DNA of 64,000 nucleotides from Primula veris (taxonomy: Eukaryota; Streptophyta; Magnoliopsida; Ericales; Primulaceae): positions 7,813,314-7,877,313 of the forward strand of contig OY821740.1 of the NCBI GenBank assembly GCA_963682055.1, in the 5' to 3' direction. Below, one piece after another: positions 13,233 through 25,400 of the stretch. The stretch's first letter is position 1, and the number at the start of each line of letters is the position of its first letter. Position numbers and translations under genes: made by a program. The notes beneath the pieces were generated by a model that saw only the letters and a list, made by a program, of their open reading frames with translations, had not been told where the DNA came from and made no database searches.

Positions 13233-16200
13233 CTCTCTCCCTCTGGTTTTACACTACTTATCATGTAAGGAACACTACTTTAAAGAGTAAAGTACCACAA
13301 GATCAATTGGATATTTAAACTCCAATTTCCATATACGGGCCTTACTTGCTTAGTTTTGGCTTCACAGTTTGTAACTTAAGTGCAGGTACCGAATGCAAGA
13401 CCTTCACCCCATGAGCAGCACGTTTTTTCGAATGCGACTTGAGCTGCTGAGAAATTTTTCTATTTGGATAAAACTTATCATTAGCAATATTAAATTTCGC
13501 AGAAAATGGATCCACATGACCATGCGGCCTCGATATATCACCACCATCCTGAGACTTCACAGAACGTGCTATAACCATAGCACCGGCATGAAGACGAAGG
13601 TGTTCGCCATTTTCATCATCCAAAACTTCAAACAGCATCTGTTCGTCTTGTAAATCAAGGATCAGCTTTGGTCTAATAAAATATTGCTGTGGTTCCCATA
13701 ATATTCTATCCAACCAAGACCCTTCAACTAAGTCCCTGTTCTGCATTATGAGATTGTTGAAACGGTTGATGGCAGAAACGACTTCAACTTTTTTATCATG
13801 CCAATTGTTTGTATGTTCTAAACGTGACTCCAACCTCAAAAGTTGTGGGTGATAAATACTTTTGGAGGCAAGTTCTTTTTCCCTGCTTAGAACTTCATTC
13901 GAAATAAATGGTTCCAGGAAAATGGGACATTTATGACGATAAAGATCATTATCACTTTTAACAGACTTTATATTCGATGCTGGCTCAACATTTTTTGTCC
14001 CAATTTCCATGTTCGTTTGTATACTTAATACCTCTTCAGACTCGGGTCCAGAGGTTTCAACACTCTCTGCAGTAATGTCACTGTGTGCAGGTGAACTGTC
14101 CCAGATTATTTGATCTTCCCAATTTTGCTGATCAAGAGGATAAAAATTTTTAGGAGATAAAGATGAGGTCCACTCTAAAGAGAGATCTGAATTCATATTC
14201 TCTTTCAATGGTTCAGCACTAACAAATGCCTTGTTTGCAGCTTCTGAAAAGTCAGAATTTGGGGAATCTGGCCCTTTATCCATTGTCTGCAAAAATTCAT
14301 CCTCAATTCCATGTGCATGGTTAGAAAAATAAAAACCTTGGTCATGACCCTTTAGGAATTCTTCATCATCCTCTTCAACAATGGAAGACGTATCTAGGGC
14401 CGTATATTTCTCTGCAAGTATGTACCCAGGATTACATTGCCATTAAAACAGTTATTATGATTTTATCGGACAGATAAATGAAATGATACTCAAATGTAAA
14501 AGAAAATATGGCTATAATGCCTTCTGACTAGGTGAAGTTTGAAAAATCAGATTACTTTCATCAAGCATCAGGCAAGAGGTAGACTAATCATACGCCGGAA
14601 TGTGGAATAAAGAGTTATACCTTTTAAAACTGAATACCTCCGTTCTTTCCTCTCTCTCCTAAGTGGTTCATAATTTCCAAAAATTTCAGAGAACCGTAAA
14701 ATGACAGTCCCATCTTCTTTGTACAAGACAGGTAAAGGATTGACATTCTCAGCTGGCTCTTTGACAACTTCTGGCTCTTCCTGAAGTACAAAGTACAGAA
14801 ACATCATTAAACAAATATAAATAATAGAATGTAAATGCGACGGACTCATAGGAATAAACAGCAAGAAAGATTAGCCAGATCATGGCAAGCTTAAAAGGCG
14901 AATGCAAGATAGTTATTGCTTATTCCACTGGTCAAAAAGTATGAATTAAGAATATACTAAAATTTCTAAGAGATACAGCACCACGAACTCTAATTTAAAA
15001 AGACAAGGAGTGCGTACAAGTATCAAGGATGTGAACAACATAGATACCCAAAGTACATCAAAAAGAAAAGAAGGAAGACTCTACCTCTTCAAGATCAGTT
15101 ACACTTTCTGGAACATGAGATGAAGGCTGATCATCCCTGTGATATATGTCCTCTACAGAAAGTCTGGGAGCGGTATCACTTGGTGTGTCTCTTTGATATA
15201 GTTCCTCTTTAGATATTACCGGGAGTGCATCAACTAGTTTTTCACCAGGAAATATGTCTGCTTCAGAAATTTCTGGAAGAGTATCGACTTGTTTACCTGA
15301 AACAAATTATGTAAAGAAACTTAACAGTGTGAAAAAGCTAGATGAAGCATCATTCACTTCTCCTTTTTATGAGTTAAACATCAAAAAAAATCGTAATTGG
15401 TAGCACGAGACGAACCAAAAAGTTGGTCCATGATCATTTTGCACATGAAGTAGACTGGGACCAAAACCAGATATATGACTGTGTAAGATTTTGCAGAATT
15501 TTTATAGGTTTGTCGTGATTGTTCATATTGAAAGTTGGGCAAATTTTAATGAACCCACGAGAGGGAGAAAAAAGATAGAAAAAAAAAATGCAATCCTTTC
15601 GAAGTCAATATTTTAACAAATTTTAACTGCTGTTGTTTATCAAAGTATATAAGAAAGGATAAACAGCTTAAACTACAAGTTCGATCCAAACAAACAGAGT
15701 TACTCGAGAAATAACTTCTCATCAATGTATTCCACCACGCATTCACTTTGTGACTACCCTATTTCCGGACAATGTAACTCCTAGTAAACCAATTACAAGT
15801 AAGCCAAGATAGGATTCACATATGTAGGAGTACGGTTATTAGGATAATCATTCGTCACATAAGAATAAGGCACGGAAGATTATCATTTCAATGATGACCT
15901 GCTTACTAACAACAGTGATAAGCATGTAATTTTAATCATCTTTTAAGAATTAAGGCACAGAATATTCGGCACCTAAACAAAACGAGTATATCCTCTAGCC
16001 ATAACAATAGAAACAGTTGGTAAACAAAGTCAAACTGTCATGATATCTTTTGCTAATAAATTTCTAAATACGAAAATACAGAGGATAAAAGTCTATTGTA
16101 AACAATTATGAATTTGACCAATATGACATAAAACTATAACCAAATAATGGTGAACGTGTAGGTGTAAGTAAGGTGACATATTGAACCTGGAGAAGGAATA

Positions 16201-19200
16201 TTATGAACCTCTACGTTCATTGTATCAACAGTTTTCTGTTTTGTATCAACAACTTCTTCTTCTTCATCCTCGTCATAATTATCGTCGTCAAATACAGAAG
16301 TTTTACGATCCAAATCTACCACTGGAACTTCTGAAGCAAAGTAATCTTTTTTAGATAGTAAATAGTCCTCCTCAGTAGTAGCTTGAATCTCTGGACCCTC
16401 ATACTGCTCATCAATGTCTTCATAATCAACTGCATCTTCAGCTTTTTCATCATAATCTGGAAAACAAATCCCACAGTTAAAAAAATTCAGTAATACCAAA
16501 ACCGGATTATGATACAAGGAAGAGAGTCTTGAATCTTATGAAATCTTGATGGCAACCTTGCCTTAGATAAAACATCGAAATGAAATTATAATCCTTACGT
16601 ACTGCTCTTACTGATTGTGTATGCAACGTCATAAAGGTGAAAAATAAGCTAGTATGCCTAACTGTTAACATATAACACATTATATGGCAATGAGGTTCAC
16701 CGCTCAATATTATTCACATATGTTAACAAGTAAAAAAGAAGATGACTGTTTTATTATTTTAACTAAACACCTTCTGTCAAAAGTTGTAATGGAATATATT
16801 CTATAAGTTAAGCCAGATCGTAGAGATGGACGTGGTGGCAACCGTGTACTTAAAGGGTCAATCAACATATACCATTTCCTTAAAGAACTACTATACTATG
16901 ACACTGAGCACTTGAGTTCCATAGAATTAGAACACAAGTTCAAATCCGAAAGTTAAAGATAAACAGCCAAAACTAACCGTACCACAGGAAAATAAATCTT
17001 GTTCACCATATTGAATAAAAAAGACGAATCACTTTTAGTTCTATTTCATTTCATCCTGATTAAACATCTACTAAAAAAAGTCCCTAGTACTTCAATATGA
17101 GACTATTGTCTCCTAAAAAGAATGTAGGATTGAATGCTTAATACCCTAAGATGGAAAACCACCGCCAATATAAGGCAAAGAATAGAAGCCAAAGATAGCC
17201 ATTTCTTTTCTCTGACAAGTAATGTTTCATAATTAAGCTTTACAATAAGCCATTTCTTTTCCTTGAGAAATAATTCTTTGAAAATTAATCTTTACAATAA
17301 CTGCTATCAATGCGTAAAATACCTTAAAGGCATGTCAAAGCAAAAGAAATTATTAGCTGTCAACAAAGAAATATGCAAATGAAAACTTGAATGATAAATA
17401 AAATCAATTGCTTGAAAGTATTTAAATCACCTTCTTCAGGTGCATAGGCAGAAGCTTGCGACGATTTTACTGATAGCTGGAAGTAGACAAACACAAAATC
17501 GGAATAAGAATAAAAATCCAATTAGTGAATCACACAACACACACAATAACCAAAAGGTCCAAAACCAAGGTCAAACCTTTGGGATACAATATGGCTTCAA
17601 AACATCCAAAAATTCAACATAAAACCCATTTATGAAGAATAAGTTTACATACATCTATCTCTGTCAAGGATGAACCTAGCTTGTCAGCCAGTGCAGCAAG
17701 ATGCTCCTTTGCATCCTGAAAAACATTTGGCGAATCAAACAGTTGTACTTCAAGCAAACCCAGTCATTGAAAAATAATGCAAATGTCATTTTAAAAGAAG
17801 CCGGCAAAGCGAGCAGTAAGTTAACTTCAAGCAACATTAAGCTAAAATGATATTTTCTGCTGCTTTAACAAGAAAACTAAAATGATCAGAAAAATACAAA
17901 TAGCACAAAACTTTGTAACATTCCAAATATAAAAAAAATCAATACTGTTACAAAGGAGGTCCAAAAGCTCTTCATAAGATGATTGGTGATGTTTCGTTAA
18001 TTTAAATCTGATACTCTATGCATACTGCTGTTGTGTGCAAGGCATGGGGAAAAAAGATGCATGGGATTTATGTTTGACCCTGAACTGGATAATATAAGAA
18101 CAAGCCATATACAAGTGTCATGTATGCATTAACATAAGAAAGTTTAATAACAAAAAAAGGAAGTGGGGAAACTTTCTTAAGAGCCTAAACGGAAGAGAGG
18201 ATGTAGCAGGATACAACCAATATGCAAGCAACAAATTCCACAAATTAAAAAAGAGCTTGAGGTGTATTGAAAACAATTGTACACTTGGAGCATATTAACC
18301 CATAGGGCTGCTAACTTTAAAACATAGCAAGTTTTCGTTCTTCAGATCATTCAGACAAATTGTACCAAAGAAAACTCTTCATTAATGCTAACCTCATCAA
18401 GATAATCAACATCAAGATCACCAGCTCCATCAACATTTCCAAACATAAAACCCAAAAGACGGTTACCCTGACCTTCCTCCTCGTACTCATCCTCATCATC
18501 TGGAAATTTTAATCACCATATTGTAATTGCAGTAAGCCAACAAGAGAAGGAAATGCCATGTAAACAAAAATAGTAGTCAAATCATTAATTCAAATTGTAT
18601 GACAGTTGACAAAACTATCATACATATGAATTATTCAAACAATACCAAATAGACAAATATTCGATGTGGGATTTCCAAAGATAACTTCGTTTACGTCTTT
18701 GCGAACAAATTTTCCAATATATACCAAATAGACACATATGCTCTCAAGATTTCTGTTTCATTTATATCTTAATTTGAATCTACTACAAGCAATGTTCTCC
18801 TAGTTTTCTTTCCATTATCAGCAAAAATTCTTCTTCAATTTCTTGCTTTTGTTTTGAATCACTTTCACTCCAAAGATCTAAAAGGAGTAAAGGCTTTTGG
18901 ATGTCAGTATAATTTCATGCAACATGCACTCCAAACAACAGCATCTAAATATTGCAAAGACCAGGTACTTAGTTAAGTAGGATATATATTAATTTAATAA
19001 TTTATACAAAAACATTGGCAATTGATGACCCAATTAAGAGGTTCATAATCACCCTCACCACCAATCACATGTTCAAGACACATATTGTTGATGGAAAAAA
19101 TATTTTCAAAAATAAATAAATGGTCATGGTAAAAGACAGCGCAAATCAAAAATAAGTAACACCAAAGCAAAAGACACTGAATGGTTCCACCGAAACAGAA

Positions 19201-19792
19201 AAGGAAAGGGACGAGATTTATGTATAGCTATCTGATATTAGTGATCTGGTTTGCACAATCTACTAATAAAAGCAAAAGACTTTTACGTGTCTATGCCCTA
19301 AGAAAACATATACAGACACTTCAAGACCACCAAACTAGTACCCAATGACAGATATCTGACAAATTTTATATAATGATGTCCATGTCGTCATTTGTCATCT
19401 AGTTAGCCTAATAGTAAATTCTACTAAAGGCAAAGTTGTAAATAAGCCCACATGTATAATGGATCATTATCAAATAGTTACCATGTATATTGGCTTGTCG
19501 CAATTGACAGATTACAGTTTGCACTAACTAACTTTTTCAATTGACCACCACGTGCAATAGAAAAAACTAGTTCATCTTTAAAGGTTCTTTGAACTTAAAT
19601 TATCCTCAATGTTCACCTAAACTTAAAAAAATTAAACTTGCCCAAGCCAATTTTCTTGTAAGTATGGGCTAGTGTTTTCCCCAAATCAGTTACTGTAGAG
19701 AAAGAACATGAATTGCCTTTACAAAATATGACAAACACAAGTTTACCTTCATCTCGATCATCTTGAGAAGAGCTTGCTGAACCAAACCCCAT
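1868..19792 (-). CDS. TAF1: Transcription initiation factor TFIID subunit 1 (TAF1, HAF-type)
   Basis: Largest TFIID subunit, a nuclear scaffold and chromatin reader for RNA polymerase II initiation. Coding exons read by eye, all with GT-AG borders: 19747-19792, 18393-18499, 17653-17715, 17431-17476, 16187-16456, 15085-15296, 14621-14780, 13346-14411, 12593-12795, 12212-12449, 11192-11528, 10791-11000, 10577-10669, 9741-9947, 8168-8380, 6888-7377, 5809-6008, 5593-5697, 5048-5104, 3765-4721, 1868-2227. They join in phase to 5640 nt, 1879 residues, close to the Arabidopsis length. Order: acidic N-terminal region with NRLLGFMFGNVDGAGD, ubiquitin-like domain (about 690-762, starting MKIILKSLGG), conserved central TAF1 region (about 800-1320), zinc knuckle CGACGQLGHMRTNKNC (about 1436-1451, split by an intron), a long Lys/Glu coiled stretch, and a C-terminal bromodomain (about 1762-1865) keeping the acetyl-lysine YN (KYNTGRNP). 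The start is the ATG before GFGSASSSQDDRDE. I see no break, so it is probably functional. Confidence 0.95.
2370..3206. repeat. Large inverted repeat (foldback) in the last TAF1 intron
   Basis: The left arm (about 2370-2653) and right arm (about 2923-3206) are reverse complements over about 283 bp. I counted roughly four mismatches, so identity is about 98-99%. The loop is about 270 bp. It lies wholly inside the 1537-bp intron 2228-3764, just upstream (in transcript terms) of the bromodomain exon. The TAF1 pre-mRNA would therefore carry a long near-perfect hairpin. No target-site duplication was found at the arm ends, so it may be a foldback transposon or an inverted duplication. Confidence 0.9.
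9168..9224. repeat. (TA)n microsatellite in a TAF1 intron
   Basis: About 28 uninterrupted TA units lie in the intron between the TAF1 exons at 8168-8380 and 9741-9947. Confidence 0.95.
13198..13245. repeat. (CT)n-rich microsatellite in a TAF1 intron
   Basis: An interrupted CT tract in the intron between exons 12593-12795 and 13346-14411. On the transcribed strand it reads as a purine (GA) tract. Confidence 0.85.
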
Positions 19793-19874
19793 TAATAATC
19801 CGTTCTATCAAATAGGGTAAAAGTTACAAAAAAAAAAAAGTATAAGTAACCATGCGGAGAGCCAAGGACGCCTC

Positions 19875-20041
19875 CAGTGTTTAAAAAATAGCCTAGGCGC
19901 CTGCCTAGGCGGGAACTAGGCGCCTAGGCATTAGGCGGACCTAGGCAGGAAAAAATCGGTCTATGCGGGAAAAAGGCGGCCAATTAGGCACTAGGCGGAC
20001 CCTTTCTGCCTAGAACCCGCCTAGCGCCTTTTGAAACCTTG
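19875..20041. mobile_element. hAT-type MITE in the TAF1 5' UTR intron
   Basis: A 167-bp element flanked by the perfect 8-bp direct repeat GACGCCTC (19867-19874 and 20042-20049). Its ends are imperfect inverted repeats: CAGTGTTTAAAA on the left, and CAAGGTTTCAAAA reading in from the right. The interior is packed with variants of GCCTAGGCG in both orientations, so it can fold extensively. An 8-bp duplication plus CAG-type ends is the hAT pattern. It has no coding capacity. It lies between the non-coding first exon and the first coding exon of TAF1. Confidence 0.8.
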
Positions 20042-20583
20042 GACGCCTCCAAGCAATACTTAAAGATAATCTATTTCGCTTGCTTCCTACTATTATAGTA
20101 AAAAAGAATTAGCTTTTTGGTTGTAACAAGTGAAGGAATTGTCAAAAAGAAATATAACGAATGATTTTATTCAGCTTCGCTAAATCTTCATGTCACAAAT
20201 TCTACTTTTCTATTAATTTATTATCTACCAAGTACAGATTTGTCCTCTTAATAGTAACTTCTGGGACCGTTTGGTTGTAAATTTTAAGCTGAAGCTACAA
20301 CTTCTTTAGTTTTGCATTAAAAGAGTTAGCTGTTATTTCAAACACTATAATTAAAAATTAAGCTGTTGCTGAATAATAAAACCTAGAAAATTAAACTGGC
20401 ATAATACTACATGATTGATGAAAATAATAATAAAACTGATGATCCAAAAATCAATTAATTGAAAAGCTAACTCGGTATTGTTATTATGTTATAGTAAACC
20501 TTAGTTTGGATTCTAAATATAAATCCAATTTGATGTTTACTACACCGTAAATTCGAGTTTATAACGGAAATAAAAAAACGCAC

Positions 20584-20690
20584 CTTAATTGATCAGTGAA
20601 GCGAGCATAACAAAAGAAACTGGAGGAGAAAATAGATAGATATAGAGAGAGAAAGTAAATATTTGTGGATTAAATTTTAGGGTAAACTGC
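20584..20690 (-). other. TAF1: Probable non-coding first exon of TAF1 (5' UTR)
   Basis: On the minus strand a pyrimidine-rich leader ends at 20584 with a clean GTGCG donor. The first coding exon has an acceptor at about 19805, 13 nt before its ATG. This gives a 5' UTR intron of about 780 bp, a common arrangement for plant housekeeping genes. The upstream edge (transcription start) is only approximate. Confidence 0.55.
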
Positions 20691-22478
20691 AAATAAACCA
20701 ATCAACTATTGGTGTTTTGCAGATAGATACCATAAACTATGAAAATTTGTAATTTAACCCATACACTATTTTCGTTTTGCAATTAACTCCATGACTTATT
20801 TAAGAGGGAATAACTTGATGTATATTAGTCTGTTTTGTACGATTGTTCATTTGTCATTGTAATACGTGTATTTGTCAATAAAGATGCACGTAGCATAGTA
20901 GTAGTTGGCAACTAAAATCAAGTTAAGGCCGAAAACTACCATTAAGGTAAAATATGTGAATATTTTAGTTGCTGTGAATGTTTTGCCTTGGCGAAAGTTT
21001 CCGACATTAACGTTTAGTTTATGTGAATAGTTTGCCTTGGTGAAAGTTTCCGACATTAACATTGTTTTAGTTTATGTGAATATTTTGCTTTAATGAAAGT
21101 TCCGACATTAACTTGATTTTAGTTGCTAACTACTATCCTCCTTGCATCTATATCGGCAGATCGGTATGATAGAGCTTGTCACAAAAGAAGGAATTAGTAG
21201 AGTTAGGAGAGGTAAGCATTGTTACAAGTGTAAAGAGAAGCGCAGCTTTCGCTAACATGCATATTGGATCAAAGTTTCAAGAATTACGCCCTCAATGGAA
21301 GCCATTATCCAATTTAGATCATAGCATACATGAAAAAATCGCTTAGGTTGAGTCGTTGAGATGTTGCGCATACGATACAAAGAACTCAAATAATTTTACA
21401 GTTTTCCATACCTCAAAATATACTATACTGCCAAAAGATGATTGCACATTGAAGGAGAAATAACTAGCTATAGCGCTTCGTAAAAAATTCTGATGATTCT
21501 CAGTATATAATAAAGAACATGAGATATTGCCAGGTATTGTTAGGAATGAAAAAGTACAGTAAAACCGAACGAATAATACGATTTGTCATTTTGCATACTA
21601 AAATTCCATCCTGAATTATAATTCTCCAACAACCTACCACATCTCGTTGCAAAGAATATATTATTGATAATAAACAAGGATAACAATTATTAATCGAAGA
21701 GTTCTTATTCACCGTGTTTCTGAGGATCGCTAGCTATGAGTTGAACTAACATCACCTTTCACAATCGAACTGAAATAAGCAAATATAATATAGAGGCAAA
21801 AGTTGTGATTTAAGAAAGAGAATTAGCAAAGAAGCCCGACTTTTGATGGGCAATAGAAGAGAGAACATCTGTTCTCAGAACACATTCATCTCATATGACA
21901 GTCGTGCGGTCATATAAAAGCATACATGTCGCTACTATGCTAAAGGTTGTTTAGGACAATTGTTGGACAAAAGAAAAAGTACATTTAGTTTCTGAACAAA
22001 TATTAATATAAACAAGCTCTTATTTCTTTGAGGATTCTGACAATGCTCTCTCTGGAGTCTTTTTCCTGTATTGAAAAGGAAACCGGATTTCATTTGAGGA
22101 ACTGCTTTATTACGTCTTTTGATGTGGAAGAAACATACAATGTGCACCGTCAACGAAACAGAAACACAATAAAACACAAAAGTAAGGCCTTCTTAAAGTA
22201 AATGGTTAAATAGAGTGCAAATATCAGATGAGCATTATACAGACATTCTCAAGTTACTGATACAACACCTTCACGAAATCCTTTCAGATCGTCAACTACA
22301 TATACCATCATAGATTAACACGCAAACAAACTGAATAAGCATTTAAACACTAGTTACGTCAAGTTTTTTCCAGAAGTCCGAAAATCAACTTTATTATTAC
22401 GGGTAGCTCCTCGTAGTCAGTCTTGATAAGCACGAGGGACTCCAAACGTCAAGTTTATTATTAAAAGCAGTTTTACAA
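20691..22478. other. Intergenic region between TAF1 and the cystatin gene
   Basis: This stretch holds the TAF1 promoter on its left side and the 3' UTR/downstream DNA of the minus-strand cystatin on its right. Apart from the tandem repeat at 20971-21124 I see only AT-rich DNA and short chance ORFs. Confidence 0.5.
20971..21124. repeat. Three imperfect tandem copies of a 50-53 bp unit
   Basis: The units at about 20971-21020, 21021-21073 and 21074-21124 each contain a TGTGAAT, a TTTTGCCTTGG-like block, GAAAGTTTCC and GACATTAAC. They lie about 280-430 bp upstream of the putative TAF1 first exon. Confidence 0.8.
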
Positions 22479-25400
22479 TCAGTCTTGATGAGCATGAGGT
22501 TCCATATGGTTCAAATGGAAGACACCTTCATTGTTTTTATGCACCTCAACCTTGAATTTCTCCTCCTTGTCTCCCCTTTTCACCTTAATAACCATGTTAA
22601 TTTTTGCAGATTCGTCAACCACCTATCAATCAACCAAACAATGGTCAGCCCCAACAAATGAAATTTCTGCTGGGCATGAGGTATCAGCTAATATACCAAG
22701 TGCTTCTACCCATTAAATTCTATTTGTACCTTACGAATATAGCTCGAAGTGAGCCTTTACATTCATAATAGCACGGAGAAGTGTGACTCAACAAAAGGTT
22801 TATTTTTTTACAAAATAAGAAGTGTTCAAGGTGGAAATGTCCATCGTTTCATGCTTTTTTTTTCCTTCTTAGCTTGCAGGCTTGTCTACTACAGGTTTAC
22901 CTACAAGCTCAGTGTTTTCTTTTCTACTATTATGATATATATCATGTTTTAGGTCTCCATTTAATAAACAAGCCGACCAAAGTCTCAAGTGGAGAGTGGC
23001 TCCACTCGCTTAGACCATGATCCAAACCTTTAGGTTCATAAAGAACGAGAAAGAAAGGGGGAAAACGAGTGGACTAAACATTGAACTGCTAGTGTAAATT
23101 TCAAAGTTACATAAACCAAGTAATTGAACTCTACAAAAAACGGCATTTGTACAGATCCTAAACAGAGCTGTATACAGATTTGTGAAAACAGCAGTTCAAC
23201 ACAAACTTGCATTGATTAAAATGTGTGGACCCCACTGCTACTACTTAAAATCTCTGCAAATATTCATTTTATAGGATTGAGGAAGAGATACTAACCTCGG
23301 ATTTTGCATCAGTAACCTCTTGAAGTTCATAAGGGAACAAGGAATTCGACCTCTGCTGGATACTCTTTACAGCGTGATGAGCAGCATCTTGGACCACCGG
23401 GTCATGAGCTGGCACTGATTGCCATCCGGATGCATGGCCATCTGACGTTAAAAACCAACATTAGTTCCAAAACTCTTTCTTTAAGACTATAAACCAGTTG
23501 CTCAGAAGTGAAAGCATATCTAAAGCGTTATTTCAAGAGATTCACTAACGCATAAGCTTTTTGAGCCAAAGGTAAAAAGGTGAAAAGCCTTGGCTTCTCG
23601 AACTTATCAGCAAAGCATTTTTCTTCATAGCAGAAAAACTCTATTTTTTTAAAGCTTTAACCAGCTTTTGAAAACAAAAATATAAACAAATCCCATGGAG
23701 AAAGAGAATGAATTAGAGAATAAAGCATTAGTACAACGTGAGATGCCAATAAGGCTGAGATTTTTTAAGCTACATATCACGTGGTTATAACAAAAAACAA
23801 TCCCTCTCTTCCGAGCACTAAACCAAATAGAGTGTCTCGAGTAATTCAAATAACAAATAGAATTCAGTGAATACATTATGATTGTGGTCAATCTAGATTG
23901 ATTTTCTTAATTTAGAACTTCACCCTGAGATCAATTTGAAAGCTCATTCTTCTAACATATGTTGAGGAAAATAGGAGATAAATCCAACATATACCGCTAC
24001 AAGGAAAAACAGTCACAGAGAAGAAGTGACATATACGCAAAACCAGAATAAATGAGATTGATATTAAAGGTTCAGGATAAAAGGAGGGGATTACAAATAT
24101 AAAATCAGTGACACGGTAGTGTTCGTATCATTCCTACACGAACATTACATCCATTTGAATGAAAATAAAGATGGTGGGAAAAAAAGAAGAAACGATAACA
24201 TGTATACTAGTTGGAGTGATGTAGATATTACGGAAATTTTATTCCCTTCCACTTCATGTGTAACCTTAAAGGAAAGCTAGTTATGCTCCTCATTCCGAAC
24301 CCATTTGTAACACAACAATACTCTCAAAATGATATAAAATGACCATCAACATCTCGTCGGGATGATATTATTTGCAGGTCCCCCAGCCAAAGACGAAACA
24401 TTTCAAAGATTTGTAATTCTAAATGGAAACCTATGAACTTGCTGCTTCATAATTATAGTGAATTTCAAATTCAGTCTAACCCAAAATCGGAGTAATGATA
24501 TTTTAGGAGGAAAGTGAACATGCAAAAGTTTTTAAATTCAACTTTAACTGAACAAGCAAACATTGGGACACATTACAAAAAAGCTTCTCCCCAGAATTAA
24601 GCACACACAACAGAAGTCATTTCTCTTTCACAAAAGCCAACAACAAACAACATACAATGCCTTAATACCAATAATTTGGGGTCGGCCGAATAATAGAAAT
24701 GTCACAGAAATATTACAAACAAAAAGGAGAAATGTGAGCAAGGTGGGGTGGTATACATCACAAAGATATTCCAAAATAAAAAAAAAGGAGACGTGTCCAA
24801 ATACAGCTATTACATACCGGTCTTAACACCAAGATCGGAAGAGGTAATTAATGGAGAGTCACCAACATGCTTAAATTCCTGCACCTCTTTAAAGTTCATC
24901 CATGGCTTAACCCACACTTTTGCCGCATAAAGTTGCTTCTTACCAGCATCAACTACCTCAACAGTGAGATGGTGCATCTTACCAGAAACTACTTGTTCCT
25001 GTGCCTTTACCACCCTCACGAACTCGAGAAGTGCATTCTTCAATGTGGAAAAGAAAGACGCAGTCAGACCATAAGTACTAAATGATATAAAAACCAATGA
25101 CTAATTGGTAGAAAAGAGATGTTCCCGTAGTGGTTATTCACTAGAAAGGGAACATTCAAGTAAATTTATCTAATGCAAAAATCATCATGAAATTTCCAAG
25201 ATAAATGAATAAGCAATGTAGCCTTATGCTAGTTGAGGACTATAGAACGCTAGTAAATCAACTTCAAAAGTTAATTTCACTTCTCCACCATTTTTATCTA
25301 AAACTCCTTCTTTAGGTATTATATGTCTACAAGCTGATACCTATACTACTCCAATTCTATACTGCTCACTTATCATGCATCTTCACTCCATTCTCACCTA

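Noticed and set aside
18655..18680. Second USE-like TCCCACATCG on the minus strand
   Set aside because: No TATA box at the 32- or 23-bp spacing and no snRNA sequence downstream. It lies in a TAF1 intron.
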